Assembly (NCBI GenBank): GCA_905235085.1
Contig: CAJOKD010000004.1
Location: 47,069 to 111,068, forward strand
Direction of reading: 5' to 3'
DNA: 64,000 bases
From: an uncultured Bacteroidales bacterium
GTDB taxonomy: Bacteria; Bacteroidota; Bacteroidia; Bacteroidales; UBA932
The notes under the pieces were generated by a model, which worked only from the letters and a program-made list of their open reading frames with translations, was not told the origin of the DNA and searched no databases. A program made the translations under genes and the position numbers. Shown here piece by piece: positions 38,287-47,759 of this stretch; position 1 is the stretch's first letter; every line of letters starts with the position of its first letter.

Positions 38287-39714
38287 ATGAGCCTCATCAA
38301 ATCCATCTCGGGAATTCGCGGTACCATCGGAGGGAAGCCCGGCGAGGGCCTTTCCCCGATCGATATCGTCAAATTCACCAGCGCCTACTGCGCGACCCTG
38401 CCCCAAAGGAAACCGAAACCTTCCGGGGCCAGGTATAAGATAGTCGTAGGCAAGGACGCGAGGGTTTCCGGCGAGATGATGGAGAACCTGGTGACCGGGA
38501 CCCTGCTGGCTTGCGGGGTAGACGTGGTAAGGATAGGACTCGCGTCCACACCTACCACGGAGATGGCAGTCACTTTCTCCGAGGCCGACGGTGGAATCAT
38601 ACTGACCGCCTCACATAATCCAAGGCAATGGAACGCCCTCAAGCTGCTGAACGACAAGGGAGAATTCCTGACAGCGGAAGAAGGGCAGGCCATACTGGAT
38701 GTCGCGGAAGCTGAAGACTTCGTATTCGCCGAGGCCGACGACTTGGGCAAGGTCTCTGAACACGATTATACAGATGAACACCTGGACGCAGTCCTCGCTT
38801 TGGAAGATGTCGACAGGGAGGCTGTTGCTGCCGCCCGTTTCAAGGTAGTACTCGATGCGGTCAATTCCGTAGGAGGCATCATTATGCCAAGGCTCCTCGA
38901 GAGACTCGGCGTAGAATGCATACGACTGAACTGCGAGCCGGACGGGAACTTCGCCCACAATCCAGAACCCCTTCCGGAGAACCTGACCTACCTTAGGGAA
39001 ACCGTGGTAAGCACGGGAGCAGACTTGGGAATATCCGTCGATCCGGACGTGGACAGGCTCGCCTTCATCTGCGAGGACGGAGAGCCTTTCGTCGAAGAAT
39101 ATACGCTTGTCAGCGTGGCTTCCTATGTTTTCGAAAGGAACGCCGCAAAGCCTGGACTCCAGGCACCGGTATCCTGCTCCAACCTCTCCAGCAGCCGTGC
39201 GCTGAGGGATGTCACTGAAAGATTCGGAGGCAGGTATTACGCAGCAGCCGTAGGCGAGGTGAACGTAACCACCAAGATGAGGGAGACCGGGGCCATAATC
39301 GGTGGAGAAGGCAACGGAGGAGTGATATTCCCTGCCCTTCACTATGGCCGCGACGCTATGGTCGGAGTGGCATTGTTCCTTTCGAATCTAGCAAGGAAGA
39401 AGATGAAAGTCAGCGAGTTGAAAAAGACCTACCCGGAATATCACATCGCCAAGGGGAAGATCCAGCTCAGCGATTCTGCAATCATCGGAAGGATTCTCGA
39501 TGAGATGAAAGTGGCTTTTTCCGATGAGGAGATAGACACTACGGACGGGGTAAAGGTCAGTTTCGAAGCCGAGAGGAAGTGGGTCCATCTCAGGAGGTCG
39601 AACACGGAGCCTATCATCAGGATATATTCGGAGGCCCCTACCGTCCGGGAAGCGGAAGGGCTCGCCTGCGAGGTCAGGGAAATAGCCGACAGAATCATCA
39701 GGGAGCAAGGATAA
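38287..39714 (+). CDS. glmM: Phosphoglucosamine mutase
   Basis: 475 residues from the ATG at 38287. The enzyme interconverts glucosamine 6- and 1-phosphate for UDP-GlcNAc synthesis. The phospho-accepting Ser109 is in TASHNP, the metal loop is DPDVDRLAF, the sugar-binding loop is GGEGNGG, and the phosphate-binding loop is RRSNTEPIIRIYSE. A phosphomannomutase activity is the alternative within the family. It lies 4 nt after the ATPase K subunit gene and one base before the DUF1343 gene. Confidence 0.88.
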   Translation: MSLIKSISGIRGTIGGKPGEGLSPIDIVKFTSAYCATLPQRKPKPSGARYKIVVGKDARVSGEMMENLVTGTLLACGVDVVRIGLASTPTTEMAVTFSEADGGIILTASHNPRQWNALKLLNDKGEFLTAEEGQAILDVAEAEDFVFAEADDLGKVSEHDYTDEHLDAVLALEDVDREAVAAARFKVVLDAVNSVGGIIMPRLLERLGVECIRLNCEPDGNFAHNPEPLPENLTYLRETVVSTGADLGISVDPDVDRLAFICEDGEPFVEEYTLVSVASYVFERNAAKPGLQAPVSCSNLSSSRALRDVTERFGGRYYAAAVGEVNVTTKMRETGAIIGGEGNGGVIFPALHYGRDAMVGVALFLSNLARKKMKVSELKKTYPEYHIAKGKIQLSDSAIIGRILDEMKVAFSDEEIDTTDGVKVSFEAERKWVHLRRSNTEPIIRIYSEAPTVREAEGLACEVREIADRIIREQG

Positions 39715-39715
39715 G

Positions 39716-40780
39716 ATGTTTTCTTTCAGGACCACGACGCTTGAAGACCAGTTGGACAAGGCCCTGCTGAACGGTAAGGTCGGGTGCTTCTGTACCCAGA
39801 ACTGCTGGGACACCGCCAGGGGGCGTTATATGTACGACCTCTTCAGGGAAAGGGGCAACCTTGAGACCGTATTCAGTCCGAGGGACTCGGAGCTGACTCC
39901 CGGGACCAACCACATAACCTTCGAGCCGGGACAGCTGGAAGGACTGGATTCAATCGTTGTCGAGATACAGGATGCAGGAGCCAGGTACTTCAATTATAGC
40001 AAGGATGTATTCCTGTTGATGGAGGTCCTCTCCAAGATGGAGAACGCCCCAGCCCTGTACATCGTGGACCATATCAATCCGGCAGGCCGCATAGTGGAAG
40101 GCTCGATGCCGAGCGGACCGATTGAGCCTCACACTCCGAAAGTAGCTCACCGTCACGGACTTACCCTCGGAGAACTATGCAATCTGTATTACAATGAGAT
40201 AGGAGCAGGTTTCGCTCTCCACGTCATATCTGCGCTGGCAAGCGACTCTACGCGACAACTGCTGCCCTGGACGATAGCTCCTGCATCGGACATACCAGGG
40301 ATGTTCACCTGCGGGATGTATCCCGGAGGCGGGCTGTGGAACAATACCACCATAACTCCGGCGATAGGTACAGCAAGGCCGTATGAATATCTGGGTGCAC
40401 CTTTCATCAAGACCAGCCGGCTGGAAGTGGTTCCTGCCCCGGCAGGAGTCCTGATGCGCCCTTGTTCCTTCACACCTTCTACGGGACGCTACGAGGGCCA
40501 GCGCTGTTTCGGCTACCAGATAATGCTGCAGCCAGGTGCGGAGTACCATTCGCTGCTGCATACCCTCCAGCTGATGAGATATTTCACCGAAAGGTATTCC
40601 CAGTTCGAGTTCACAGAGGGATTCGAGGCGAAACTTTCAGACCCGGTCCTCCTGGACTACCTCCACGGCATACTTTCGTTCCAGGAAGCCAGGGAGCACG
40701 TAAAGCTGGAAGAGCAGAAATGGATCCGGAAGGCGAAACGGTACACCCTGTACAATGACCAGCCATACAGGATAAAATAG
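39716..40780 (+). CDS. Divergent DUF1343/NamZ-like protein
   Basis: 354 residues. The DUF1343 core is recognised in FSPRDSELTPGTNH, VVEIQDAGARYFNYSKDVFLLMEV, and GSMPSGPIEPHTPKVAHRHGLTLGELCN. Characterised NamZ enzymes are secreted exo-beta-N-acetylmuramidases, but this copy has no signal peptide and carries DHINP where the family usually has DRPNP. It could act on muropeptides in the cytoplasm. Its tight pairing with glmM suggests amino-sugar or wall metabolism. Catalytic status is uncertain. Confidence 0.72.
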   Translation: MFSFRTTTLEDQLDKALLNGKVGCFCTQNCWDTARGRYMYDLFRERGNLETVFSPRDSELTPGTNHITFEPGQLEGLDSIVVEIQDAGARYFNYSKDVFLLMEVLSKMENAPALYIVDHINPAGRIVEGSMPSGPIEPHTPKVAHRHGLTLGELCNLYYNEIGAGFALHVISALASDSTRQLLPWTIAPASDIPGMFTCGMYPGGGLWNNTTITPAIGTARPYEYLGAPFIKTSRLEVVPAPAGVLMRPCSFTPSTGRYEGQRCFGYQIMLQPGAEYHSLLHTLQLMRYFTERYSQFEFTEGFEAKLSDPVLLDYLHGILSFQEAREHVKLEEQKWIRKAKRYTLYNDQPYRIK

Positions 40781-40796
40781 TTTTTTCGTTCTTCGC

Positions 40797-40826
40797 TTGA
40801 ATATCTTCAAAAAAGAATTATCTTTG
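40797..40826 (+). promoter_or_regulatory. Promoter of rpmE
   Basis: TTG (40797-40799) and TATCTTTG (40819-40826), 19 nt apart, 43 nt upstream of the rpmE ATG. Confidence 0.68.
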
Positions 40827-40869
40827 CAGTCCGATTTACGGAAGCAACAACATTTTAATATATAAAGCA

Positions 40870-41121
40870 ATGAAAAAAGGACTTCATCCCGAAACCTACC
40901 GTCTTGTAGCTTTCAAGGATATGTCAAACGACACCGTGTTCATCACTCGCTCCTGCGCAGAGACCAAAGAGACTCTCGTAGTTGACGGAGTCGAGTATCC
41001 GGTTGTAAAGGTTGAGATCTCCAACACATCTCACCCGTTCTACACTGGCAAAGTCAAGCTCGTTGACACCGCCGGTCGCGTCGACAAATTCTACCAGAGG
41101 TACAAGAACCGCCAGAAGTAA
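40870..41121 (+). CDS. rpmE2: Ribosomal protein L31 type B
   Basis: 83 residues. MKKGLHPETYRLVAFKDMSND and VKVEISNTSHPFYTGKVKLVDTAGRVDKFYQRYKNR are the L31 pattern. The CxxC zinc pair of type A L31 is missing (only one Cys), so it is the zinc-independent type B, common in Bacteroidetes. A single-gene unit with its own promoter and terminator. Confidence 0.95.
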   Translation: MKKGLHPETYRLVAFKDMSNDTVFITRSCAETKETLVVDGVEYPVVKVEISNTSHPFYTGKVKLVDTAGRVDKFYQRYKNRQK

Positions 41122-41146
41122 TATCTTCTCCGGATCAGATAGGAAC

Positions 41147-41177
41147 AAAAAGTCGCACGGATGTGCGACTTTTTTTT
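41147..41177 (+). terminator. Terminator after rpmE
   Basis: AAAAAGTCGCAC and GTGCGACTTTTT (12-bp stem, GGAT loop), followed by a T run. The T run also provides the -33 box of the tRNA promoter. Confidence 0.85.
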
Positions 41178-41205
41178 GGTGGAAAAAGATTTTTACCTAT
41201 CTTTG
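41175..41205 (+). promoter_or_regulatory. Promoter of tRNA-Glu
   Basis: TTTG (41175-41178), inside the rpmE terminator tail, and TATCTTTG (41198-41205), 19 nt apart, 14 nt before the tRNA. Confidence 0.7.
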
Positions 41206-41219
41206 CATTCCCGAATAAT

Positions 41220-41291
41220 GCTGGGTTCGTATAACGGTTAGTACTCAAGATTCTCAATCTTGCAATAGGAGTTCGATTCTCCTACCCAGTA
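41220..41291 (+). tRNA. tRNA-Glu (anticodon CUC)
   Basis: A 72-nt cloverleaf folds by eye. The acceptor is GCTGGGT/ACCCAGT (first pair G-U), the D arm GTAT/GTAC, the anticodon arm CAAGA-TTCTCAA-TCTTG with CTC at positions 34-36, and the T arm AGGAG-TTCGATT-CTCCT; discriminator A. No CCA is encoded. The CUC anticodon reads GAG. It forms a single-gene unit with its own promoter and a terminator-like hairpin after it. Confidence 0.9.
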
Positions 41292-41325
41292 CTTAGGGAG
41301 CCGAAAGGCCCCGATGAGCAATTGA

Positions 41326-41366
41326 GGATGACTGAGAGTCTATTGACTTGAGGCCATCCCCTTTTT
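41326..41366 (+). terminator. Probable terminator after tRNA-Glu
   Basis: An imperfect hairpin closed by GGATG (41326-41330) and CATCC (41355-41359), with an inner GAGTC/GACTT stem, followed by a T run. The rest of the gap (41367-41480) holds no gene I can see. Confidence 0.6.
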
Positions 41367-41480
41367 TGTTTTCCCTTTATCCATCAGTCCTCGGAGAGTA
41401 TTGCCCTGTAAACCTTCTAATAGCTGCCGGGATGCTTGGATAACCGGAAAACTTCAGTAACTTTAAAAGTTAAATATGAA

Positions 41481-42620
41481 ATGATGAAAAAATATCTGAT
41501 CGCATCCGCTCTCCTGCTGTTCTTCCTTACCTCATATGCAAAGGTACCTGCGAAGAGAGTAAGCGTTCCTGCATCCGACCCGAGGATAACCTGGATCGGC
41601 CGGACTTCGGCCTACGAGGGCTCAGTAGCCTTCGATTGGACCGGGACTTACGGTAAGGTACGCTTCATCGGAAACACTTTGAGTTTCAGTGTTTCCGACA
41701 GTAAGAAAAACTATTACAACGTGTGGCTTGACAGCACTATGGACGCAGTCCCTGACAAAGTGCTGGCAGTATATGGCAAGGACACGACGATAGTCATTTT
41801 CAGCGAAGACGAAATCCGCGCCCGCTACAAGAAAGACAGCAGGGCAATCTTCGGCCCCCATCAGGTGATACTCCAGAAACGCACGGAAGGAGAACAGGGG
41901 AAAACCACCGTACACTGCTTCACGACCAACGGAGAGTTCCTCCAGGCAGATGCCCCGAAAGACAGGATCATAGAATTCATCGGAGATTCATATACCTGCG
42001 GCTACGGCACGGAAGCCTCCTGCACGGAACGATTCTCTCCGGAAACCGAGAACCAGAATCTGACATACGCTTGCGAAGCTGCACGATATTTCGGAGCCGA
42101 CCAGATAGTGATCGCACATTCCGGGATAGGTATCGCACGCAACTTCAACGGAGACCTCAGCGGCGACCATATGCCGGAGCGCTACCTCCGTACTTTCGAC
42201 AGCGAGAAAGATTCCAGATGGGATGCCGCAGCATGTAGCCTGAAGCCGGATATTACGGTCATATATCTCGGTACCAATGACTTTTCGAGGAATCTCCAGC
42301 CATCAAAGAGACAATTTACGCGGAACTATATCTCCCTGCTCAAGGAGATCAAGGACAATTACGGTGCCGGTCATCCGGTGCTGTGCATTTCTCCGAAGCA
42401 CGATTTCGTGATGCAGGAATACATCCTCAACGCAATAAACACCAGCGGATTTGAAAACGTGCATTTCGTGGGCCTTTCCCCTTCCATCCACAACGACAAG
42501 GAAGATATGGGAGCCGACGGGCATCCGAACTATTCTGGTCACACTAAGCTGGCCTACAATGTAATACCGTACATTTCCACCGTCACCGGCTGGGAAATGA
42601 GCGGGAACGAAGTGAAATAA
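41481..42620 (+). CDS. Secreted SGNH/CE2-type carbohydrate esterase
   Basis: 379 residues from the ATG at 41481. A signal peptide ends near SYAK. An N-terminal beta-sandwich of about 100 residues (RITWIGRTSAYEGSVAFDWTGTYGKVRF) precedes the SGNH esterase domain. The nucleophile Ser170 is in FIGDSYTCGYG, the block YLGTNDFS carries the Asn, and GADGHPNYSGH provides the catalytic His. This two-domain layout is that of CE2 acetyl-xylan/glucomannan esterases. Deacetylation of plant polysaccharide in the periplasm is the likely role. Confidence 0.85.
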   Translation: MMKKYLIASALLLFFLTSYAKVPAKRVSVPASDPRITWIGRTSAYEGSVAFDWTGTYGKVRFIGNTLSFSVSDSKKNYYNVWLDSTMDAVPDKVLAVYGKDTTIVIFSEDEIRARYKKDSRAIFGPHQVILQKRTEGEQGKTTVHCFTTNGEFLQADAPKDRIIEFIGDSYTCGYGTEASCTERFSPETENQNLTYACEAARYFGADQIVIAHSGIGIARNFNGDLSGDHMPERYLRTFDSEKDSRWDAAACSLKPDITVIYLGTNDFSRNLQPSKRQFTRNYISLLKEIKDNYGAGHPVLCISPKHDFVMQEYILNAINTSGFENVHFVGLSPSIHNDKEDMGADGHPNYSGHTKLAYNVIPYISTVTGWEMSGNEVK

Positions 42621-42632
42621 ACTGACAAAGAT

Positions 42633-43046
42633 ATGAGAACAGGAAAGAAAATTCTATTGTGGACCATCCTCGGCCTGCTTGTCGCATTCGCGATCTTCTT
42701 CTACTTCAGGTTCTATTTCGTATTCGGCGACGGAGTCAAGGCCGGCGAACTCAACCAGTTCACTTACAAGGGCTACGTATGGAAAACCTATGAAGGGAAA
42801 CTGATCCAGGCCGGATTCAAAGGATCCCAGAAATCGACAGGAGCCACCATCGAGTCCTACATATTCGACTTCTCGGTAGCCGATGAAGAAGTCGCCAACG
42901 AGCTGATGCACCTCGGCGGCAGGAATGTCGAACTCCACTACAAGGAATACCTCGGAGCACTGCCTTGGAGAGGTATGCAGAAGCACATCGTAGACAAGGT
43001 TTTGTCAACTTCTTCAAATGACTCGGAATGGGCAGGAAGCTTCTGA
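42633..43046 (+). CDS. Single-pass membrane protein of unknown function
   Basis: 137 residues. One N-terminal membrane helix (residues 8-30, LLWTILGLLVAFAIFFYFRFYFV) is followed by a soluble region with GVKAGELNQFTYKGYVWKTYEGKL and a FDFSVADEEVANELMHLGGRNVELHYKEYL stretch. Similar small proteins recur in Bacteroidetes with no known role. It lies 12 nt after the esterase and overlaps the peptidase gene by 19 bp, so it is likely co-translated with them. Confidence 0.72.
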   Translation: MRTGKKILLWTILGLLVAFAIFFYFRFYFVFGDGVKAGELNQFTYKGYVWKTYEGKLIQAGFKGSQKSTGATIESYIFDFSVADEEVANELMHLGGRNVELHYKEYLGALPWRGMQKHIVDKVLSTSSNDSEWAGSF

Positions 43047-45079
43047 CACTCATTATGTTGGCTCTGCCTGTAGCGGCATCTGCACAGACAGGCGTGGTCG
43101 CAGTACATCCGGCGAACAATGAAGGCAGGATGCTCACTATGGAAGAGGCGGTGCTCGGAAGGAACACCCGCCCGGACAATGTGTACGCAACCTGGATCGA
43201 TGACGACACTTATGTATGCAGGATCGACGGTAAATGGATGAGCACTGATTTCGCGACCGGAAAGTCTTCAGAATATTCACCGGAAAGGGTTACGGTATCC
43301 ATCCCGCGTGATGCGTCCGGAATCGAGAGAAGCTTTACAGGAACATTCGCATACACGAGGGGCAACAGCCTGTTCATCAACGACGGGACGGAGACCTGCG
43401 TTGCCTGCAGTGAAGACAGCCAGATAGTTTACGGCCAGTCCGTAAGCCGCGATGAATTCGGTATATCCGGAGGGGTATTCTGGTCGCCGGATGGCTCAAG
43501 GCTGGCATTCTACCGCAAGGACAACAGCAGGGTGACCGACTTCCCTCTCCTGGACATCACGACGAGGACCGGGTCTCTCAAGAGCATCAAATATCCGATG
43601 AACGGAATGGAAAGCGAAGAGATCCGTCTGGGAATATACGACCTTGCAGCGAAGACCACCGTATGGTGCGACGTAAGTGATTTCGGTTATGACCGCTACC
43701 TGACCAACATAAGCTGGACTCCGGAAGGAAAGTACGTCATCATCCAGGTCCTGGACAGGACCCAGAAGCATATGAAGATGAATATGTACCGCGCTGACAA
43801 CGGAGAATTCGTAAGGACCGTCCTGACCGAAGACAACGCCCGCTACGTAGAGCCTCTCGACCCCGTATGGTTCCTCAAGGGGACATATTCCTTCATTTAC
43901 AGGACCAACAACCGCGACAGTTTCCGCAACCTTTACCTCTGCGACACACTGGGCAATGTCAGACGTCTCACTGCAGTGGATGCAGATGTGGCTTATGCAG
44001 GGAACGACGGCAAGACTGTGTTCTACACCTCTGCAGAAGTGTCTCCGGTCGAGAACCATCTGTTCAAGATATCGGTTACCTCGAAAGGCAGGAGGATGCC
44101 AGACGGAAACGCGGCCTCATTCAAGTTCGGCAGCCCGGTAAGGCTCACGAGCGAAGAAGGATGGCACAATGTTTCGCTCAGCAAGGACTGCAAGAAGTTC
44201 ATCGATTCGTTCAGCAGCTTCAACGTACCTCAGGTAACCAACCTCAAGACCACCGGCGGTAAGCTGATCCGCAACCTCTGCATAGCTTCGGACCCGCTCG
44301 TACAGTTCAAGACCGGCAAGGTAGTGCTCGGTACGGTCAAAAGCGCCGACGGACGTTACGACAATTGGTACAGGATGTTCTTCCCTGCCGATTTCGATGC
44401 CTCCAGGAAATATCCCGTCATACTCTATGTCTATGGCGGTCCTCATTCCCAGATGGTACAGGACAGCTGGCTCGGCCAGGTCCGGATGTGGGAGATGCTG
44501 ATGGCGCAGAAAGGATATATTGTGTATGTCCAGGACAACCGGGGGACCCAGAACCGCGGTGCGGAATACGAGATGGCGATCCACAGGCAGTGCGGCCAGC
44601 TTGAGATGGCGGACCAGATGGTCGGGATTGAAATGCTCAAGTCGCTTCCTTTCGTGGATACCGGAAGGATCGGAGTACACGGATGGAGCTACGGCGGCTT
44701 TATGACCATATCGCTTATGACCAACTATCCGGAAACATTCAAGACGGGTGTGGCCGGAGGACCGGTGATCGACTGGAAATGGTACGAAGTGATGTATGGA
44801 GAGCGCTATATGGACACAGAGGCTACGAACCCGGAAGGGTTTGCCAGGACCAGTCTCATCGGCAAGGCGAAGGACCTGAAAGGGAAACTGCTTATCTGCC
44901 AGGGCGCCATAGACAATACGGTCGTCTGGGAGCACAGCCTCAGCTTCGTCCAGAAGTGCATCGAAGAGGGCGTACAACTGGATTACTTCCCATATCCTCG
45001 GTCAGAGCACAATGTGATGGGCGTCTGGAGGACTCACCTGATGGATAAGGTCACGGAGTATTTCGACGATAACCTCTGA
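43028..45079 (+). CDS. Dipeptidyl peptidase IV-family serine peptidase (S9B)
   Basis: 683 residues with a signal peptide ending ASAQ. The N-terminal beta-propeller includes the DPP-IV Glu-like region and blocks such as GVFWSPDGSRLAFYRKDNSRV and ISWTPEGKYVIIQ. The C-terminal alpha/beta hydrolase domain has the nucleophile Ser554 in HGWSYGGF, an Asp in CQGAIDNTV, and the His in PRSEHNVMG. It removes X-Pro dipeptides from peptide N-termini in the periplasm. It overlaps the membrane-protein gene by 19 bp. Confidence 0.94.
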   Translation: MGRKLLTLIMLALPVAASAQTGVVAVHPANNEGRMLTMEEAVLGRNTRPDNVYATWIDDDTYVCRIDGKWMSTDFATGKSSEYSPERVTVSIPRDASGIERSFTGTFAYTRGNSLFINDGTETCVACSEDSQIVYGQSVSRDEFGISGGVFWSPDGSRLAFYRKDNSRVTDFPLLDITTRTGSLKSIKYPMNGMESEEIRLGIYDLAAKTTVWCDVSDFGYDRYLTNISWTPEGKYVIIQVLDRTQKHMKMNMYRADNGEFVRTVLTEDNARYVEPLDPVWFLKGTYSFIYRTNNRDSFRNLYLCDTLGNVRRLTAVDADVAYAGNDGKTVFYTSAEVSPVENHLFKISVTSKGRRMPDGNAASFKFGSPVRLTSEEGWHNVSLSKDCKKFIDSFSSFNVPQVTNLKTTGGKLIRNLCIASDPLVQFKTGKVVLGTVKSADGRYDNWYRMFFPADFDASRKYPVILYVYGGPHSQMVQDSWLGQVRMWEMLMAQKGYIVYVQDNRGTQNRGAEYEMAIHRQCGQLEMADQMVGIEMLKSLPFVDTGRIGVHGWSYGGFMTISLMTNYPETFKTGVAGGPVIDWKWYEVMYGERYMDTEATNPEGFARTSLIGKAKDLKGKLLICQGAIDNTVVWEHSLSFVQKCIEEGVQLDYFPYPRSEHNVMGVWRTHLMDKVTEYFDDNL

Positions 45080-46273
45080 TTACAGGGCACCTAGGATATT
45101 GCAGATCAATACACCCAGGTAATTACCTACGGCATAGCCGATTACACCTATGGCGAGTCCCGGAGCGAGGACTCGCTTGTTGTTCATGGAAGCAGCAATC
45201 ATCGGCACGAAAGGCGGCGAGTTGATGTAGGTCACCGAAGCTATGACCGCCGTATCTGCGTCGACCTTGAAGATCTTCGCGGTCAGAAGCTGCAGGGTCA
45301 GGGAGACGACTTCCATAAAGAATAGGAAGCCGACTATGAACAGTGCGCCGGAGAAATCCATCGCACGGACGTTGGCCATCGATGCGACCACAATACTGAA
45401 GATGTATATCAGGTACATTCCTGCCTCGTAGCTGTACTTTATCCTCCGGACCGGCTTTATGAAGGAAGCAGCGATGCTGAAAGTGGTAGCGGACAGGATG
45501 AACCACATCATAAAGGTCCCAGGGATCAACTTAGAAAGGCCAACGGCCACACCGGCTGATAATCCTACTATGACAAAAGTAACCCCGAGAAGCTTGAGCA
45601 GTTCCTTAAGTCCTTCCTTGGACCACATCCCCTTGTAAGGGTTCTTCTGCCTGTCCTTCTCTATCTGTGCACGCACTTCGTCCCCGTCATTCCCCGCTGA
45701 ATCCAAAGTCTTGACCGGCAGGAATTTGCGAGCCCAGCGTATTCCGAAAGCCATTATGAACACAAGGTAGGTGAAGGACACCATCATATCATAGGTGTTC
45801 AACAGGGCGTACTGCTGGCCGTCGACACCCAGCATCTTGCTCACCGCAGCCATATTTACCGTACCTCCGGTAAGGCAGGCCGTGTACATACCTGCGATCT
45901 TCGGAGCGTCCGGGATATGCTTTGCGAATATAGGATACCCTACTACAACAGCCACGATGACGGCCAGAAGACCCGTAATCATCGCTATGAGCTGGTCCTT
46001 CGTATCACTCTTCCTGTAAGTGAACGAAAACAGGATCATAGGTATGGCCATCGGCACCAGGACGGTGGAGAAATTGTTCTGGAACTGCAGGAGCGAATCT
46101 CCCTCAGGGGTGCCGGACACAGGGAATAATCCCAGGTTGGCGATGAAGGCGCCGAGAAAATACAGGAACAGGATCGGTCCAATCTTGTCCATCCATCTCC
46201 ATCTCCGGCATCCGTACAGGACAGCTGCAGGCGCGAGGAGGTAGAAAAGCAGAAGAACGATTTTCAGGAACAT
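45080..46273 (-). CDS. DUF819 family membrane protein
   Basis: 397 residues with about eleven membrane segments, such as WMDKIGPILFLYFLGAFIANLGLFP and LAPGLAIGVIGYAVGNYLGVLICNIL. The DUF819 (YjcL) pattern is visible in YTACLTGGTVNMAAVSKML and ASVTYINSPPFVPMIAASMNNKRVL. The function is unknown; the fold resembles sodium-dependent secondary transporters. It starts on the base following the MFS transporter gene, so the two form an operon. Confidence 0.85.
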   Translation of the reverse strand: MFLKIVLLLFYLLAPAAVLYGCRRWRWMDKIGPILFLYFLGAFIANLGLFPVSGTPEGDSLLQFQNNFSTVLVPMAIPMILFSFTYRKSDTKDQLIAMITGLLAVIVAVVVGYPIFAKHIPDAPKIAGMYTACLTGGTVNMAAVSKMLGVDGQQYALLNTYDMMVSFTYLVFIMAFGIRWARKFLPVKTLDSAGNDGDEVRAQIEKDRQKNPYKGMWSKEGLKELLKLLGVTFVIVGLSAGVAVGLSKLIPGTFMMWFILSATTFSIAASFIKPVRRIKYSYEAGMYLIYIFSIVVASMANVRAMDFSGALFIVGFLFFMEVVSLTLQLLTAKIFKVDADTAVIASVTYINSPPFVPMIAASMNNKRVLAPGLAIGVIGYAVGNYLGVLICNILGAL

Positions 46274-47716
46274 TTATTCAGATATTGGTTCGTAACGAGG
46301 AGCAAGGGATTTCATACAGATCCAGCCGATCAGGTATGCGACAGCGCAATAGCAGAATATGATGAAATAGCCTGCAGGCTTGCCCTGAAAGCCGAGGAAG
46401 GACATTCCGGTCTTGTCGGCAAAGTCGAACAGGCGCCCAGCCACCTGCTGGAAGAAGAATGATGACAGACCTGCAGCAAGACCGCAGACACCTGTGATCG
46501 TCGCCGATGCACTCTTCGGGAAAAGGTCGGTTCCAACTGTGTACATATTTGCAGACCAGCTCTGGTGAGCGGCCCCGGCAAGACCGATGCAAAGGATCGG
46601 GAGCCACGGGGTGAGCTTGCCCAGAGGCTGGGCGAAGAGGACCACCAGAGGTATGAAAGCGAAGATGAGCATAGCCCTCAGACGGCAGGCATAAGGATTC
46701 TTGCCGGTCTTGTTCATAAATATCGTAGGCAGCTTTCCACCGAATATGGAGAGCATAGTGATCAGGTAGAGGGTGAAAATGAGGGCCATTCCGAGAGGGT
46801 CGGAAGTCTTGATTCCGAATGTGGCGTTGAGATAGGATGGTGTCCAGAACAGGAAGAACCACCATACTCCGTCAGTAAGGAACCTGGCGATAATGAATGC
46901 CCAGGCCTCCTTGTGCTTGAGCACCTGGCCGAGGGACATCTTCTTGGTGCCTTCCTGGGATTCTTCATCTCCCTGCTTCTTGGCGAATTCCGCATCTGCC
47001 GCGGCATCCTGTTCGATGTAAGCGAGCTCGGCTGCATTGACCATCTTGTTCTCAGATGGTTTCTTGTATACGAAGACCCAGAATCCCATCCAGATGAATC
47101 CCAATGCACCGATTATGATGAACGCCATCTCCCAACCGAACTTGGCCGCGATCACTGGGATGGTCAACGGGGCGATAAGGGCCCCGATGGAAGAACCGGA
47201 GTTGAAGATAGATGTCGCGAACGCCCTGTCCTTCTTAGGGAAATACTCAGCGGTAGCCTTGATGGCTGACGGGAAGTTTCCTCCTTCTCCTATCGCGAGT
47301 ATCGCCCGGGCGAACATAAACATATACATACTGAATGTGGATATCAGCAAGGCAGCGTCACCGGTCGCGTTCAGCAGCTCGAGCTTGGAAGATGCTCCTA
47401 CGTGGTGCTCTGTAGCTATTCCGCAGATAGCGTGGAGGCAGGCTCCCAGAGACCATACCGCGATCGAGACCGTATAGCCTTTCTTGGTGCCGAGCTTGTC
47501 GACGATACGTCCGGCAAACAGCTGGGCGAAGGCATACACGATCGCAAACACTGAGGTGATGTTTCCGTAAATGGTGTCATTCCAATGGAACTCAGGCTTG
47601 ATGAATTCATCCCAAGTCAGGGACAATACCTGCCTGTCCAGGTAGTTGACCGTGGTGGCGATGAAAATCATCGCACAGATCACCCACCTGTAGTTGGTCA
47701 TTTTTTCTTTGTTCAT
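46274..47716 (-). CDS. MFS transporter of the anion:cation symporter (hexuronate-type) family
   Basis: 480 residues, twelve membrane helices. The N-terminus YRWVICAMIFIATTVNYLDRQVLSLTWDEF and the signature GEGGNFPSAIKATAEYFPKKDRAFATSIFNSGSSIGALIAP are those of ExuT/glucarate-type ACS carriers. A central charged loop (about 215-250) and HQSWSANMYTVGTDLFPKSASATITG follow. Uronates from pectin or hemicellulose are likely substrates. A possible later start at 47701. Probable -7 box TATATTTG on the minus strand at 47760-47767. Confidence 0.88.
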   Translation of the reverse strand: MNKEKMTNYRWVICAMIFIATTVNYLDRQVLSLTWDEFIKPEFHWNDTIYGNITSVFAIVYAFAQLFAGRIVDKLGTKKGYTVSIAVWSLGACLHAICGIATEHHVGASSKLELLNATGDAALLISTFSMYMFMFARAILAIGEGGNFPSAIKATAEYFPKKDRAFATSIFNSGSSIGALIAPLTIPVIAAKFGWEMAFIIIGALGFIWMGFWVFVYKKPSENKMVNAAELAYIEQDAAADAEFAKKQGDEESQEGTKKMSLGQVLKHKEAWAFIIARFLTDGVWWFFLFWTPSYLNATFGIKTSDPLGMALIFTLYLITMLSIFGGKLPTIFMNKTGKNPYACRLRAMLIFAFIPLVVLFAQPLGKLTPWLPILCIGLAGAAHQSWSANMYTVGTDLFPKSASATITGVCGLAAGLSSFFFQQVAGRLFDFADKTGMSFLGFQGKPAGYFIIFCYCAVAYLIGWICMKSLAPRYEPISE

Positions 47717-47759
47717 ATTATGGATATCTGTAGTTATCAGTCAGTGAATTGCAATGAAA

